Positions 1-8,763 of a stretch of DNA of 64,000 nt are shown here, piece after piece. The notes under the pieces were generated by a model that searched no databases, was not told the DNA's origin, and saw nothing but the letters and a program-made list of their open reading frames with translations. The stretch covers positions 186,001 to 250,000 of the forward strand of contig NZ_MAQX01000022.1 of the NCBI RefSeq assembly GCF_001682865.1. Direction: 5' to 3'. The DNA is from Bacillus sp. FJAT-26390. GTDB lineage: Bacteria; Bacillota; Bacilli; Paenibacillales; Paenibacillaceae. A program made the position numbers and the translations under genes. Positions within the stretch are counted from its first letter, which is position 1. Each line of letters opens with the position of its first letter.

Positions 1-405
1 GGCGCATTCGAGCAGGATGAATGGTCAGAGGATGAGGCGGCTGAGGAAGAGGAAGAAGACGATTCGGATGATCCGAATCACAAGCGCTGGCTGGAGCAGG
101 GTGATGGCTACCGCAGTGCTGACAGCGCGCGGTTTGCGGTAGAAGAAACCATCCAGCGTGTGCTTGATGATCAAGACGAGGTGCCGGAATGCCCGGTTTG
201 CCGTTCGTATATGGTGGAGGCTGGCGTGCAGATGGTTGGGGATCAAAATTTCGAATCACGAATTGCGCCATCGCTTGGCGGTCCTGTATTAACGACACCA
301 TTCAAGCTTAGTTTGTACGTCTGTCCCGCTTGCTACCACACTTCCTCGATGCTAAGCCTTAGCGATCGAGAGCAAATGATCAAGCGGTTAACGCCGGAAG
401 AGTAA
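1..405 (+). CDS. Zinc-ribbon protein, 5' end cut off by the window
   Basis: The reading frame is open from base 1, so the start lies upstream. The visible 134 residues begin with a strongly acidic Glu/Asp stretch (about residues 8-25), then a basic/aromatic patch, then two CPxC pairs (CPVC and CPAC, about 44 residues apart) that could bind one zinc ion. An internal ATG at 160 would remove the acidic part and has no convincing ribosome site. The acidic tract plus C-terminal zinc ribbon resembles small Firmicute proteins of unknown role. I do not recognise the family, so no function is given. Confidence 0.6.
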   Translation, partial: GAFEQDEWSEDEAAEEEEEDDSDDPNHKRWLEQGDGYRSADSARFAVEETIQRVLDDQDEVPECPVCRSYMVEAGVQMVGDQNFESRIAPSLGGPVLTTPFKLSLYVCPACYHTSSMLSLSDREQMIKRLTPEE

Positions 406-530
406 TATTCTGCATGGAATAGAAAACGCATGGGCAGCTGTCAAAGAGGGAACCTTACAAAACGAAATTCTGATTTGTGAAGGGTTGGACATGGGAAGCC
501 ATGATCTGCCCTGAGGCAGGAGGAATCGTT

Positions 531-1757
531 TTGGCTAAAACATCGGCAAACCCTTTGAATGGACAAGCTGCTCTTTTACTTATTGTTCAGGCGCTTTATG
601 GTGTGGCGAATGCGCTATCTGGGACATTTGTTCCGGTATACCTATGGAAAGCAAGCCAATCGTATATGCTAATTGGCTGGTTCACGCTGGGCCAATATGT
701 CATGAGCGGACTGACGTTTTGGGTCGCAGGCAAGTGGGTGAAAGAGCATAACAAAATGAATAGCCTGCGGGCAGGCATTATTTTGTCCGGCGTCTTTTAC
801 TGCACCGTACTGCTGCTTGGCCAACAAGCGAAAGCTTATTACATACCGCTCGGCATTTTGAACGGGATGGCGATGGGCTTTTTTTGGATCGCATTTAACG
901 TTGTCTATTTCGAAGTGACAGACCCGGATAACCGGGACCGTTTTAACGGCTGGGCAGGTTTGCTCGGCTCGGCAGCGGGCATCGTTGCGCCATGGGTATC
1001 GGGGCTGCTTATTACGTCGATGCAGGGAGAGAAGGGCTACCGGCTTATTTTCACCATCTCGCTCGTTATATTTTCGGCAAGCGTCGTGCTCAGCTTCTGG
1101 TTAAAAAAACGAAAAGTCCAAGGCATCTACAATTGGAAGCATGGCGTGCAGCAGCTGATGCAAAAAGGGAATCCTTGGCGCAGGATGCTGCCCGCAATAG
1201 CGGCTCAAGGGGTGCGCGAGGGCGTATTTATGTTTTTGGTTGGCTTAACGGTATACGTGGCCACCCAAAACGAAAGCAAGCTGGGCACCTATTCGCTAAT
1301 CACGTCCCTTGTAGCTTTAATTAGCTTTTGGATCGTTGGCAAAATGCTTAAAAAAAGCAATCGCAAGCTGGCGATGCTCATTGGCGCCATTATGATTGCG
1401 GTCGTTATTTTGCCGCTATTTTGGAAAGTATCTTACGCTACGCTGCTGATGTTTGGCATTGGGACGTCCCTATTTATGCCGCTTTATATTATACCGATGA
1501 CCTCCAGAGTATTTGATCTCATCGGACAATCCGAGGAAAGCGCGCGGGAGCGGGAGGAATTTATCGTGCTCCGCGAGGCGGGACTCGTCACCGGCAGGGT
1601 TATCGGCTTAACGTCGTACTTAATTGTACTGCCGCTGAACCATTCGGCTATTGCGATTACGTGGCTGCTGTTTGCCGTTGGCGTCGTTCCCATAGCGGGC
1701 TGGTGGTTTATGAAGCCGTTCTTGGAGGAGCAGCGGCTTTCAGAAACAAAAGGATAA
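531..1757 (+). CDS. MFS transporter, 12 predicted membrane helices
   Basis: A 408-residue hydrophobic protein with about twelve membrane segments separated near the middle by a basic cytoplasmic loop (around KKRKVQG), the usual two-bundle layout of the major facilitator superfamily. The frame is open upstream to a GTG at 477, but AGGAGG at 518-523 sits 7 bases before TTG 531, which I take as the start. The 3' end lies 12 bases before the cysteine synthase gene, so the two are probably cotranscribed. The substrate cannot be read from the sequence; a sulfur compound is possible only by association. Confidence 0.85.
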   Translation: MAKTSANPLNGQAALLLIVQALYGVANALSGTFVPVYLWKASQSYMLIGWFTLGQYVMSGLTFWVAGKWVKEHNKMNSLRAGIILSGVFYCTVLLLGQQAKAYYIPLGILNGMAMGFFWIAFNVVYFEVTDPDNRDRFNGWAGLLGSAAGIVAPWVSGLLITSMQGEKGYRLIFTISLVIFSASVVLSFWLKKRKVQGIYNWKHGVQQLMQKGNPWRRMLPAIAAQGVREGVFMFLVGLTVYVATQNESKLGTYSLITSLVALISFWIVGKMLKKSNRKLAMLIGAIMIAVVILPLFWKVSYATLLMFGIGTSLFMPLYIIPMTSRVFDLIGQSEESAREREEFIVLREAGLVTGRVIGLTSYLIVLPLNHSAIAITWLLFAVGVVPIAGWWFMKPFLEEQRLSETKG

Positions 1758-1769
1758 GGAGAACAAGGA

Positions 1770-2687
1770 ATGCCTAGAATCGTATCGGATATTACAGAAT
1801 TAATCGGAAATACGCCGGTTGTTCGGCTAAATCGCATTCCGGAGGAGGGCAGCGCCGAAGTATGCGTCAAGCTGGAGCGATTTAATCCAAGCGGCAGCGT
1901 CAAGGATCGAGCCGCTTTCTCGCTGATTAATGACGCGGAGCAGCGCGGACTGATCAAGCCCGGAGATACCATTATTGAGCCAACAAGCGGTAATACGGGC
2001 ATTGGGCTTGCCATGAATGCAGCAGCAAGAGGTTATAAAATGATTTTGGTTATGCCGGACAATATGACGGCAGAGCGAATAAAGCTGCTGCAAGCTTACG
2101 GAGCAGAGGTCGTGCTGACCCCTGCTGCGGAGCGAATGCCGGGAGCAATCCGCAAAGCAGAAGAGCTTCAATTGCAGCGCCCAGGCAGCTATATTCCGAA
2201 TCAGTTTGAAAATCAGGCTAATCCGCATATTCATAGAATGACGACTGCATTAGAAATTATGGAGCAAACGGGCGGCAAGCTGGACGCCTTCGTTGCAACG
2301 GCAGGCACCGGCGGAACGATAACCGGAACTGGCGAGCGGTTAAAGGAATGGCTTCCGGATTTGTACGTAGCCGTAGTAGAACCACAAGGCTCGCCTGTCT
2401 TGTCCGGCGGCCAGCCTGGCCCGCATAAGTTGGTCGGTACTAGCCCTGGTTTTGTTCCGGCTATTCTTAATACCTCCATATATGATGAAATTATTCAAGT
2501 ATCCGACGAGCATGCGTTAACCACGATGAGAGAGCTGGCGACGAAGGAAGGTCTGCTGCTTGGTCCGTCATCCGGCGCATCGGTATGGGCAGCCATTCAA
2601 ATCGCAAAACGGCTCGGCGCTGGCAAACGCGTTCTTTGCATCGCGCCGGATACCGGTGAGCGTTACATGAGCATGGATATTTTTTGA
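1770..2687 (+). CDS. cysK: Cysteine synthase (O-acetylserine sulfhydrylase), PLP-dependent
   Basis: This 305-residue fold-type II PLP enzyme makes cysteine from O-acetylserine and sulfide. The PLP lysine is K45 in SGSVKDR, the substrate loop is PTSGNTG (about 71-77), the phosphate-binding loop is GTGGT (about 177-181) and the C-terminal GPSSGAS motif is present. The length is normal for CysK. A good ribosome site (AAGGAGAACAAGG) precedes ATG 1770. It is distinct from the second fold-type II enzyme at 20052, which has SbnA features. No T-box or S-box leader is visible upstream because the MFS gene is almost contiguous. Confidence 0.92.
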   Translation: MPRIVSDITELIGNTPVVRLNRIPEEGSAEVCVKLERFNPSGSVKDRAAFSLINDAEQRGLIKPGDTIIEPTSGNTGIGLAMNAAARGYKMILVMPDNMTAERIKLLQAYGAEVVLTPAAERMPGAIRKAEELQLQRPGSYIPNQFENQANPHIHRMTTALEIMEQTGGKLDAFVATAGTGGTITGTGERLKEWLPDLYVAVVEPQGSPVLSGGQPGPHKLVGTSPGFVPAILNTSIYDEIIQVSDEHALTTMRELATKEGLLLGPSSGASVWAAIQIAKRLGAGKRVLCIAPDTGERYMSMDIF

Positions 2688-2705
2688 GATGCGCACGGGG
2701 GGATT

Positions 2706-3776
2706 TTAATGCCACTCCCGCAGCGATTGATGCAATATTTCTCTTCTCTCTTGAATGTAGTTATGGATGAAGGCTGGCTCCGACAGAAACGTGTCGTAGC
2801 TGGCCTTTCTCGTATAATCGCTGCGGATGGCAGGGGATAATTCGACATGCATCTGCGAAATTACGGGCTCAAGCTGCTCGACTGTGAAATCGTTTTGCAG
2901 CAGTTTTTTTACGATGGATCGGTATTTACGGCGACAAGCCGGGAACGTAAAGAGCTTTTCGGTCAGCTTGTTATACCCCTGCAATCGTACGAGATCGCTG
3001 CCGCAAGGCTTCCCATAACAATTTCTGCCCCAAGTACCCTCATAGTCCCATGGAATTACGCGATACTTCCTGCTAGAGAGATGCTCATACAGCGCATAGT
3101 TTTGATCAAAGCCATCATAATTTCCAGTAAGGACGGCACCTGCCAGCCACTTTAAATATTGGTTTACGTCTAGCCGCTTAGCCGTGTGGACACCGAGATT
3201 TTTCCCCGACATTCGATTCAAATTGCGCACGAAGGATACGAGTCTGCTCTTCGTCCCTTTCTTCCCTTTCATTAATTCATAACCATCGAACAGTGAAGGC
3301 TTCTTATCTTTAGAGATCGGATCGGTTAAGCTGAAATCAGCGCTATCGTTGACTGCGTATAGGAGCGAGCGGTAGCCGATGCCTCTTTTCTCGAAAAAAA
3401 GCCGATCGACCGCTTCGATTTCCAAATAAACGCCCTCCGGAACGCCATTAATGATGAGCCAGAAGTGGTTTGTTTCAGGTGATGGAACGCCGATTTTATT
3501 AAAAAAGTAAAACGAAAGCGCGTTGCGCATCATGGAGGGATCGTCATATTCGGCGTTCCAATGCAGCGTTTTGCCGCCTTCCAACCGCACTTCGTATGAT
3601 TTTTTCGAGTAATTGCGCGTATGTCCGCCCCGCAGCCCAAATTCCGCTTTATAGGTTTGTCCGTCCATCTCCAGCTCCGCAGGCTTGAAGTCTCGCCCCC
3701 AAGCGTTGCTCTTTATCTCTTGAAGATCAGAAACATTTATGCGTATGGTGCGAGCAGGCAAGGTTTCAGTAGCCAT
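2706..3776 (-). CDS. cotH: Spore-coat protein kinase CotH
   Basis: A 356-residue CotH-family protein, close to the B. subtilis length. CotH is an atypical protein kinase that phosphorylates serines in the repeat regions of coat proteins such as CotB and CotG. Family features visible are the early LRGGHTRNYSKKSY block, GNYDGFDQNY (about 245-254) and the acidic catalytic/metal motif IPWDYEGTWG (about 270). The start ATG has GGGAG 8 bases upstream. It is convergent with cysK (18-base gap) and lies downstream of a repeat-rich small gene on the same strand, with CotB-like genes diverging beyond. This resembles the cotB-cotG-cotH arrangement. Confidence 0.88.
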   Translation of the reverse strand: MATETLPARTIRINVSDLQEIKSNAWGRDFKPAELEMDGQTYKAEFGLRGGHTRNYSKKSYEVRLEGGKTLHWNAEYDDPSMMRNALSFYFFNKIGVPSPETNHFWLIINGVPEGVYLEIEAVDRLFFEKRGIGYRSLLYAVNDSADFSLTDPISKDKKPSLFDGYELMKGKKGTKSRLVSFVRNLNRMSGKNLGVHTAKRLDVNQYLKWLAGAVLTGNYDGFDQNYALYEHLSSRKYRVIPWDYEGTWGRNCYGKPCGSDLVRLQGYNKLTEKLFTFPACRRKYRSIVKKLLQNDFTVEQLEPVISQMHVELSPAIRSDYTRKASYDTFLSEPAFIHNYIQERREILHQSLREWH

Positions 3777-3801
3777 CTAACCATCTCCCGAGGCAAAAGA
3801 T

Positions 3802-3828
3802 AAAGCCTACCGATAAACGATAGGCTTT
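3802..3828 (-). terminator. Hairpin between the repeat-protein gene and cotH
   Basis: AAAGCCTA and TAGGCTTT form a perfect 8-bp stem with a 11-base loop, followed on the minus strand by a T-rich stretch. It lies just after the repeat-protein stop and before cotH, so it probably ends or attenuates that transcript. Confidence 0.55.
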
Positions 3829-3878
3829 TGATCTTATTTAACTTATTCGGTTGCTACCCAGATGGTCACTGTTATTTG

Positions 3879-4205
3879 TTAAATGTTGATTTCCCAAACA
3901 AAGCTCGCCGGGACGACGTCTCCATCAAACTGAAAGAACGGGACGTCGCGATTGCTGCGGTTTCCATCGGTAACGCTATTACTGCCGGGCCTGCTGCCTT
4001 CCGTGCGAATGCCGCTTGTTCGGTTACCGCCTGTTAGACTGCCTTCGGTACGATTACCTACGGTACGATTGCCATCAGAGAGAAGCCCTTCCGAACGATT
4101 GCCGCTCGTGCGTTCATTTATCATTCGGTTGCCGTCTGATAAATTCGCATCGCTTTGAATTGCTCTCACTTTTTGCTTTTGCTTGCTCTTCTTATTTTTG
4201 GCCAA
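3879..4205 (-). CDS. Small Ser/Gly/Asn/Arg repeat protein, CotG-like candidate coat protein
   Basis: This 108-residue protein has a lysine-rich start (MAKNKKSKQKQK), then a low-complexity middle built of imperfect SDGNR / SGNR / TEGS units, then a distinct non-repetitive end (VPFFQFDGD...). The start is TTG 4205, preceded by AGGAGG with 8-base spacing. No database family is obvious to me. Repeated serines in basic context next to cotH suggest a CotH substrate playing the part of CotG, but the repeat sequence differs from B. subtilis CotG. The coat role is inferred from position. Confidence 0.6.
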   Translation of the reverse strand: MAKNKKSKQKQKVRAIQSDANLSDGNRMINERTSGNRSEGLLSDGNRTVGNRTEGSLTGGNRTSGIRTEGSRPGSNSVTDGNRSNRDVPFFQFDGDVVPASFVWEINI

Positions 4206-4340
4206 ATCTAATTCCTCCTAAGATGAAGATAATATAATCTATGACAGGAAACTAGTATAGGTAACGGTTACGTGCTCAATCTTTAATAAATAGATAGTAA
4301 TCTAGTACCACTGGTACACGGTATACATATAAATATATTA

Positions 4341-4349
4341 CATAACGTA
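4341..4349 (+). promoter_or_regulatory. Possible sigma-K type -10 element upstream of the CotB-like gene
   Basis: CATAACGTA matches the sigma-K -10 pattern CATAnnnTA exactly and lies about 145 bases before the CotB-like start. An AC at 4325 is slightly close for a -35. The rest of the 4206-4492 gap is AT-rich with nothing else recognisable. Short motif, weak evidence. Confidence 0.28.
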
Positions 4350-4492
4350 TCTCATGATAGATGCTATGAATGAAGGTTTGGAGGGGATGAGAAGCCGCAC
4401 AAACATGATGCTGGTGACAAGGTCAATACGTCGGTTTTGAAAAGATTCAAATCTTGAAACTACTAATTATGAATTATCGGAGGGATTTTTTT

Positions 4493-5290
4493 ATGAATCA
4501 TTGCTGTAACCATCATTTCGTTGCCGGCCAATTCGCTGGTGAAAACAATTGTCACAAAAGCAACAAGAGCAACAGAAGCGGTAATAACAATCAGAATTTT
4601 GTACAAAGCTTAGTCGGTAAAAATGTGAAAATCAATCGCGGCGGCCCGGATTCGCTTGAAGGCAAGCTTATTGCAGTAAGAAGTGATTATCTTGTATTAG
4701 GTACTAACCAAGGTGTCGTTTATGTCGCTTCCAGTCACGTTAAAAGTATTACGGAAATGGGTGGCAAAAGCGGTGGCAAAAGCGGCGGCAATGCTAGCGG
4801 CGGAATTAACAGAAGCGGACGTCGCAACCAACAAGTGATCAATGCGAACAACTTCAACGGAGTTATTCGTGCATTCAATCAACAATTCGTGCAAATCAAC
4901 TGGGGCGGCCCTGAGAAAGTAGAAGGCTTTATCGCACAAGCTGGCAATGAATCAATCCTGTTGGTATCCGGTAATCAAGCCATTCAAATCCAGAACGATC
5001 ATATTAAAACAATTAAATCAGCTGGCACAGGCAATAAATCCGGCGGCAACAAAAACAACAACAAAAACGACAACAAAAACGACAACAAAAACGACAACAA
5101 AAACGACAACAAAAACGACAACAAAAACGACAACAAAAATAAAAGCGGCAATAGAAGCGGTAACAGAAGCGGCAACAGAAGCGGCAACAGAAACGGCAAC
5201 AACAACAACAGAACGCAAGGCAACCGCAGCGGCGGCAGAAATCGTGCCAATGCAGCATCCGTAAAAACAGCTCGCCGTTCCGTGAAGTAA
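4493..5290 (+). CDS. CotB-like spore-coat protein with KND and SGNR repeats
   Basis: A 265-residue protein. The first part carries a His/Cys-rich tip (MNHCCNHHF) and two related Sm-like modules (about 43-95 and 125-175, each with a [GW]GGP-[DE] motif, a V/LEG[KF] strand and a HVKSI/HIKTI strand). The last third is a spacer of about six KNDN repeats, then SGNR repeats and a basic tail. Two such modules followed by a Ser/Lys-rich tail is the plan of CotB, a CotH substrate. GGAGGGA precedes ATG 4493. SGNR serines next to arginine are plausible phosphosites (inference). Confidence 0.7.
   Translation: MNHCCNHHFVAGQFAGENNCHKSNKSNRSGNNNQNFVQSLVGKNVKINRGGPDSLEGKLIAVRSDYLVLGTNQGVVYVASSHVKSITEMGGKSGGKSGGNASGGINRSGRRNQQVINANNFNGVIRAFNQQFVQINWGGPEKVEGFIAQAGNESILLVSGNQAIQIQNDHIKTIKSAGTGNKSGGNKNNNKNDNKNDNKNDNKNDNKNDNKNDNKNKSGNRSGNRSGNRSGNRNGNNNNRTQGNRSGGRNRANAASVKTARRSVK
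5050..5195 (+). repeat. In-frame tandem repeats encoding KNDN and SGNR units
   Basis: About six copies of a 12-base unit (AACAAAAACGAC) from roughly 5050 to 5140 encode KNDN. They are followed by three to four copies of a 12-base AGCGGCAACAGA-like unit encoding SGNR. Both keep frame, so copy-number changes by slippage would lengthen or shorten the tail without frameshift. Confidence 0.8.
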
Positions 5291-5303
5291 GTCTGCCGAT
5301 TTG

Positions 5304-5331
5304 CCAGGCAAAGGTCTTGACCTTTGCCTGG
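5304..5331 (+). terminator. Perfect 12-bp hairpin after the CotB-like gene
   Basis: CCAGGCAAAGGT and ACCTTTGCCTGG pair fully around a CTTG loop. There is no real T-run (TTCCACTA follows), so it may protect the mRNA end or be a weak terminator before the next gene. Confidence 0.5.
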
Positions 5332-5367
5332 TTCCACTATCTACCCGGATGAAAGGAGGTTGATCGC

Positions 5368-6036
5368 ATGAAAAACCGTCATCCGCTGCTGGACCGGCAG
5401 GTTGAATTGGAGATTTCAGGGAAGGTGGCACCGATTCGAGGGAAGTTGATCGAGTTCGGCCAAGATATTTTAGTGCTGCACAACGGAACTCAATTTTTGT
5501 ATATACCGCTTATCCACCTACAGCAGCTTCGTGTTTCGACGAGAGAAGAAGAAGAAAAGGTTGATATACCTGAATTGCCCTTTGAGCCCTACAATGAGCC
5601 AATCTCCTATCGCAAAATACTAATGAACGCCAAGGGCATGTTCTCCGAGATTTATATAACAGGGAATCAGTCCATCCACGGCTATCTGACTACGATTATG
5701 AATGATTTTTTTGTTTTCTATTCGCCTGTCTATCATACGGTTATTGTATCTCTCCACCATATGAAATATTTGATCCCCTATAATCCAAACGTAACGCCTT
5801 ATACGTTAACGCCGGAGCAGTTCCCGCTCAGACCCTCCCCGATTACACTAGCAAGAACCCTCGATCAACAGCTGCGCAAACTAGTCGGTGAATTCGTCGT
5901 GCTTGATTTAGGCGAAAATTCGAACAAGATCGGTGTGTTAAAAAGCGTTGATCAAAGCATGATCGAGCTTGCAAATGCAAGCGGAAACGCTGTTTTTTTA
6001 CACTTTGACCATGTGAAAACCGTGCATATCCCCTAA
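5368..6036 (+). CDS. Second CotB-like protein, Sm-like modules without repeat tail
   Basis: A 222-residue protein with strong ribosome site AAAGGAGG before ATG 5368. It has three short beta-rich modules: one near the start (GKLIEFGQDILVLHNG), one in the middle (IHGYLTTIMNDFFVF) and one at the end (IGVLKSVDQSMIEL, then HFDHVKTVHIP). The HVKTVHIP ending resembles the HIKTIKSA strand of the preceding protein, so the two are probably distant paralogues. It lacks a serine/lysine tail. A spore-coat role is inferred from position. Confidence 0.6.
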   Translation: MKNRHPLLDRQVELEISGKVAPIRGKLIEFGQDILVLHNGTQFLYIPLIHLQQLRVSTREEEEKVDIPELPFEPYNEPISYRKILMNAKGMFSEIYITGNQSIHGYLTTIMNDFFVFYSPVYHTVIVSLHHMKYLIPYNPNVTPYTLTPEQFPLRPSPITLARTLDQQLRKLVGEFVVLDLGENSNKIGVLKSVDQSMIELANASGNAVFLHFDHVKTVHIP

Positions 6037-6046
6037 TTTAATCAAG

Positions 6047-6089
6047 CTGTGCTCTCTGCCTATATATGGCAAGAGCATAGTTTTTTTTT
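6047..6089 (+). terminator. Rho-independent terminator
   Basis: A 13-bp stem with one bulge (CTGTGCTCT..TGCC against GGCAAGAGCATAG) is followed by nine T residues. It ends the coat-gene transcript before the germination operon. Confidence 0.85.
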
Positions 6090-6172
6090 GTAAATAGTGT
6101 CGAAAAAAAGAGTAGCAGATGCATGAGATAGATGAATTCGGAAACATTAAGGGGGAAGGAAGTGATTGGTAA

Positions 6173-7300
6173 ATGAAAGTAAAACCATTTGGTATATTGC
6201 CTTCGATTATGATGGTCGTTTTGTCAGTGGGGCTTGTAAATCACGTCCTTGTCATCCCGTTATTGTTTGATTCAGCTAAGCGTGATGCTTGGATAAGCGT
6301 GCTTATGGGACTTGTTGTCGTGCTGCCCTGGGCACTAATCCCCCAGCTAGGCATATTGAAACGATTGAAGGGCAAGCCTGTCGATCAGTGGTTAAAGGAA
6401 ATTATGCCGAATTTTTTGGCATGGATCATGATGGGCATTTTTTTGCTTGTGCAATTATTAATTGCCTTTGAAACGCTTATTATGACGGTCTCGTGGACTG
6501 CAACAACGTATTTGCCGAATACCCCGTCGATTGTGGTATGCGTCGTTTTTTTGGCGCTTTGCTTGTACGCCTCCATCTCGGGCCTGCGCACCATTGCCTA
6601 TGTAAGCTGCATACTGCTGCCGATTGTTGTGTTGCTAGGAGATTTCGTCATGTCTGCGAATATGCCGCACAAGGATTACCATTATCTGCTGCCGATGTTT
6701 GAGAATTCGCCGTGGTCCATTATAAAAGGCCTATTATATACGCTAACCTCGTCCACTGAGCTGTTTGTGTTTATGTTCATCCAGCACCATGTAAGCGGGA
6801 AGTTCAAACGCTGGCCCTTCTTATTTCTTGTTGTGTTCTTATCCATGTTAACGCTAGGCCCTGTAATGGGTTCGATCTCAGAGTTTGGGCCCGTTGAAGC
6901 CGATAAAATGCGTTACCCAGCATTTTCGCAATGGCGGCTTGTTTCGATCGGAAAATATTTTGAGCATGTTGATTTTTTTGCGATCTTCCAATGGATGTCG
7001 GGGGCGCTTATTCGCCTATCCCTGTGCATTCATATTTTGTCTGAGTTCGGGCCTTTTCGCCATGCGAAAAAAAGATGGATCTCACCGGCAATACTAGGCG
7101 TGATCATTTTAGTCGTTTCCTATTTTGGCATCAATCATATGCTTGAGTTTAAAGTTATTTTGGAAAAATTCTTTTTGTATACAGGCGTAGCCATAATGGT
7201 GCTTACCAGTATCATTTGGATCGTGTCGCTGTTCCAGAAAAAGCAAGGCAAAAACAATCGATCAGCAATTATCGGCTCCGAGGAGGCAGAGCAGCCATGA
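6173..7300 (+). CDS. Spore germination permease, GerAB/GerKB family
   Basis: A 375-residue inner-membrane protein with about ten hydrophobic segments, of the APC-type GerAB family (B subunit of germinant receptors). Family features are the N-terminal GLVNHVLVIP segment and the conserved WSII..LLYTLTSSTELFVF block near residues 182-205. In characterised receptors this subunit forms the germinant-binding pocket. ATG 6173 follows AAGGAAGTGATTGG. The stop overlaps the next start (ATGA), so it is translationally coupled to the A subunit. Order here is B-A-C rather than the commoner A-B-C. Expression is expected in the forespore, but no clear sigma-G promoter was identified. Confidence 0.9.
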   Translation: MKVKPFGILPSIMMVVLSVGLVNHVLVIPLLFDSAKRDAWISVLMGLVVVLPWALIPQLGILKRLKGKPVDQWLKEIMPNFLAWIMMGIFLLVQLLIAFETLIMTVSWTATTYLPNTPSIVVCVVFLALCLYASISGLRTIAYVSCILLPIVVLLGDFVMSANMPHKDYHYLLPMFENSPWSIIKGLLYTLTSSTELFVFMFIQHHVSGKFKRWPFLFLVVFLSMLTLGPVMGSISEFGPVEADKMRYPAFSQWRLVSIGKYFEHVDFFAIFQWMSGALIRLSLCIHILSEFGPFRHAKKRWISPAILGVIILVVSYFGINHMLEFKVILEKFFLYTGVAIMVLTSIIWIVSLFQKKQGKNNRSAIIGSEEAEQP

Positions 7301-8763
7301 ATCATAACGATTGGGTTGAGAACGGGCAGCATGATGAAAATGACTGGGGGGACATGCCATTAGAGCAGTTTAGAAACCATGTGAAGGATTGTCATGATGT
7401 CATTGAATACAAGATTACGCTTGATATTCATGGCCCGGTGGAAGTCATTATGTTTTATTGCGAAGGGCTGATTGACAATCAACAAATGCAGCTAGGTTTA
7501 CTGCCGTTATTAGAGAAATGGGCGGAACAGCTGCGCACCTTTCCGGTCATAGAAGGCGAAGAGCATAAGCCAAGCATGTTATTCAGCAGATTGAGATGCG
7601 GACATAATGGCAGCAATCTATATGCCAGATTGTTTGCGGGCAGCGTTATTTTATCCTTTGAGAAAATTAAAGGTCTGTTCGAATTTAATATAAGCAGCGA
7701 GCCCGGAAGGGCGCCGGATGAGTCGACGATGGAAGTCTCGATCCGCGGACCGCGCGATGGGTTTGTCGAGCAGCTTTCAATGAATGTGGCTTTGGTCCGC
7801 AAGCGGTTAAGAACGCCGGATATGCATATCCAATACCAAAGAATCGGCAAAGAATCGATGACGGAGGTTGCCCTTATTTACATGGAAGGGATAGCGAAGC
7901 CTGAGCTCGTAGCGGAAGCAAAAAGGCGCCTCGATAATATTGATGTTCCTGCATTGATTGGCGGAAGTCAGTTGGAAGAGCTATTATCGGACCGCCGCTT
8001 ATCTTTATTACCGCTTGTTGAATATGTCGGTCGGCCTGATTATGTCGTTCAGTCGCTGCTGCAAGGAAAGGTGGCGATTCTAATGGATGATTCCCCTGCA
8101 GCCATTATTGCTCCAGGCAATCTATTGCTGCTGATCAAATCGCCTGAGGATGCGCATTTGCCTTATTACTATGTATCGCTGGAAAGGATTCTGAGGCTGA
8201 TCGGGCTTGTGATGTCTATTTGCTTGCCGGGGCTTTGGATTTCGCTGTCCGCTTTTAATACGGATCAAATTCCGTTTACGCTGCTCGCCACCGTAACGAT
8301 ATCGCGAATTGGGCTGCCCCTTTCGGCTACGATGGAGATGTTTATCATGCTAACGATGTTCGAGCTCTTCCGAGAAGCGGGCGTAAGGCTCCCAAGGGCA
8401 GTCGGGCAAACGGTTTCGGTTGTGGGAGGATTAATTGTAGGGGACGCCGCTATCCGTGCGGGCTTGACTTCACCTACGATGCTCGTCATTGCTGCGGTTA
8501 CAGCGGTGTCTACGTTTACATTGGTTAATCAGTCATTAAGCGGCTCGGTAAGCGTCATTCGCTACCTGGTTCTTATTTTATCCTCTATACTAGGCATCTT
8601 TGGATTTTTTGTCGGGACGCTTGCCGTTCTCATTTACATGTGTCAATTAGAATCATTCGGGCGCCCTTACTTAGAGCCGCTTGCACCGCTTCGCTTCAAG
8701 CAGCTGATACCGGCGCTTATGCAGATGCCGTGGAAGCTTAGAAGCGATAGGAGGAACAAATGA
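7297..8763 (+). CDS. Spore germination receptor A subunit, GerA family
   Basis: A 488-residue GerA-family membrane protein. The N-terminal soluble domain (about 1-290) includes the acidic start, the DVIEY...LDIHGPVEVIMFYCEGL core and the IDVPALIGGSQLEELL block. Membrane helices follow, with the family signature LPLSATMEMFIMLTMFE (about 343-359) and GGLIVGDAAIRAGLTSP. The ATG at 7297 overlaps the previous stop. Frame upstream to 7216 is open but would run far into gerAB. This subunit assembles with the GerAB and GerAC proteins in the inner spore membrane as a nutrient-gated ion channel. Confidence 0.92.
   Translation: MNHNDWVENGQHDENDWGDMPLEQFRNHVKDCHDVIEYKITLDIHGPVEVIMFYCEGLIDNQQMQLGLLPLLEKWAEQLRTFPVIEGEEHKPSMLFSRLRCGHNGSNLYARLFAGSVILSFEKIKGLFEFNISSEPGRAPDESTMEVSIRGPRDGFVEQLSMNVALVRKRLRTPDMHIQYQRIGKESMTEVALIYMEGIAKPELVAEAKRRLDNIDVPALIGGSQLEELLSDRRLSLLPLVEYVGRPDYVVQSLLQGKVAILMDDSPAAIIAPGNLLLLIKSPEDAHLPYYYVSLERILRLIGLVMSICLPGLWISLSAFNTDQIPFTLLATVTISRIGLPLSATMEMFIMLTMFELFREAGVRLPRAVGQTVSVVGGLIVGDAAIRAGLTSPTMLVIAAVTAVSTFTLVNQSLSGSVSVIRYLVLILSSILGIFGFFVGTLAVLIYMCQLESFGRPYLEPLAPLRFKQLIPALMQMPWKLRSDRRNK

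Noticed and set aside
1484..2014. Long minus-strand frame across the MFS/cysK junction
   Set aside because: It shadows two well-supported genes and has no recognisable protein features.
5050..5195. Tandem repeats resembling a small CRISPR or satellite array
   Set aside because: Units are 12 bases with no spacers and are part of a coding frame.
4999..5337. Minus-strand frames rich in Leu or Cys/Phe over the repeat region
   Set aside because: They are mirror images of the AAC/AAA/GAC repeats in the CotB-like gene, with no ribosome site and no plausible protein composition.
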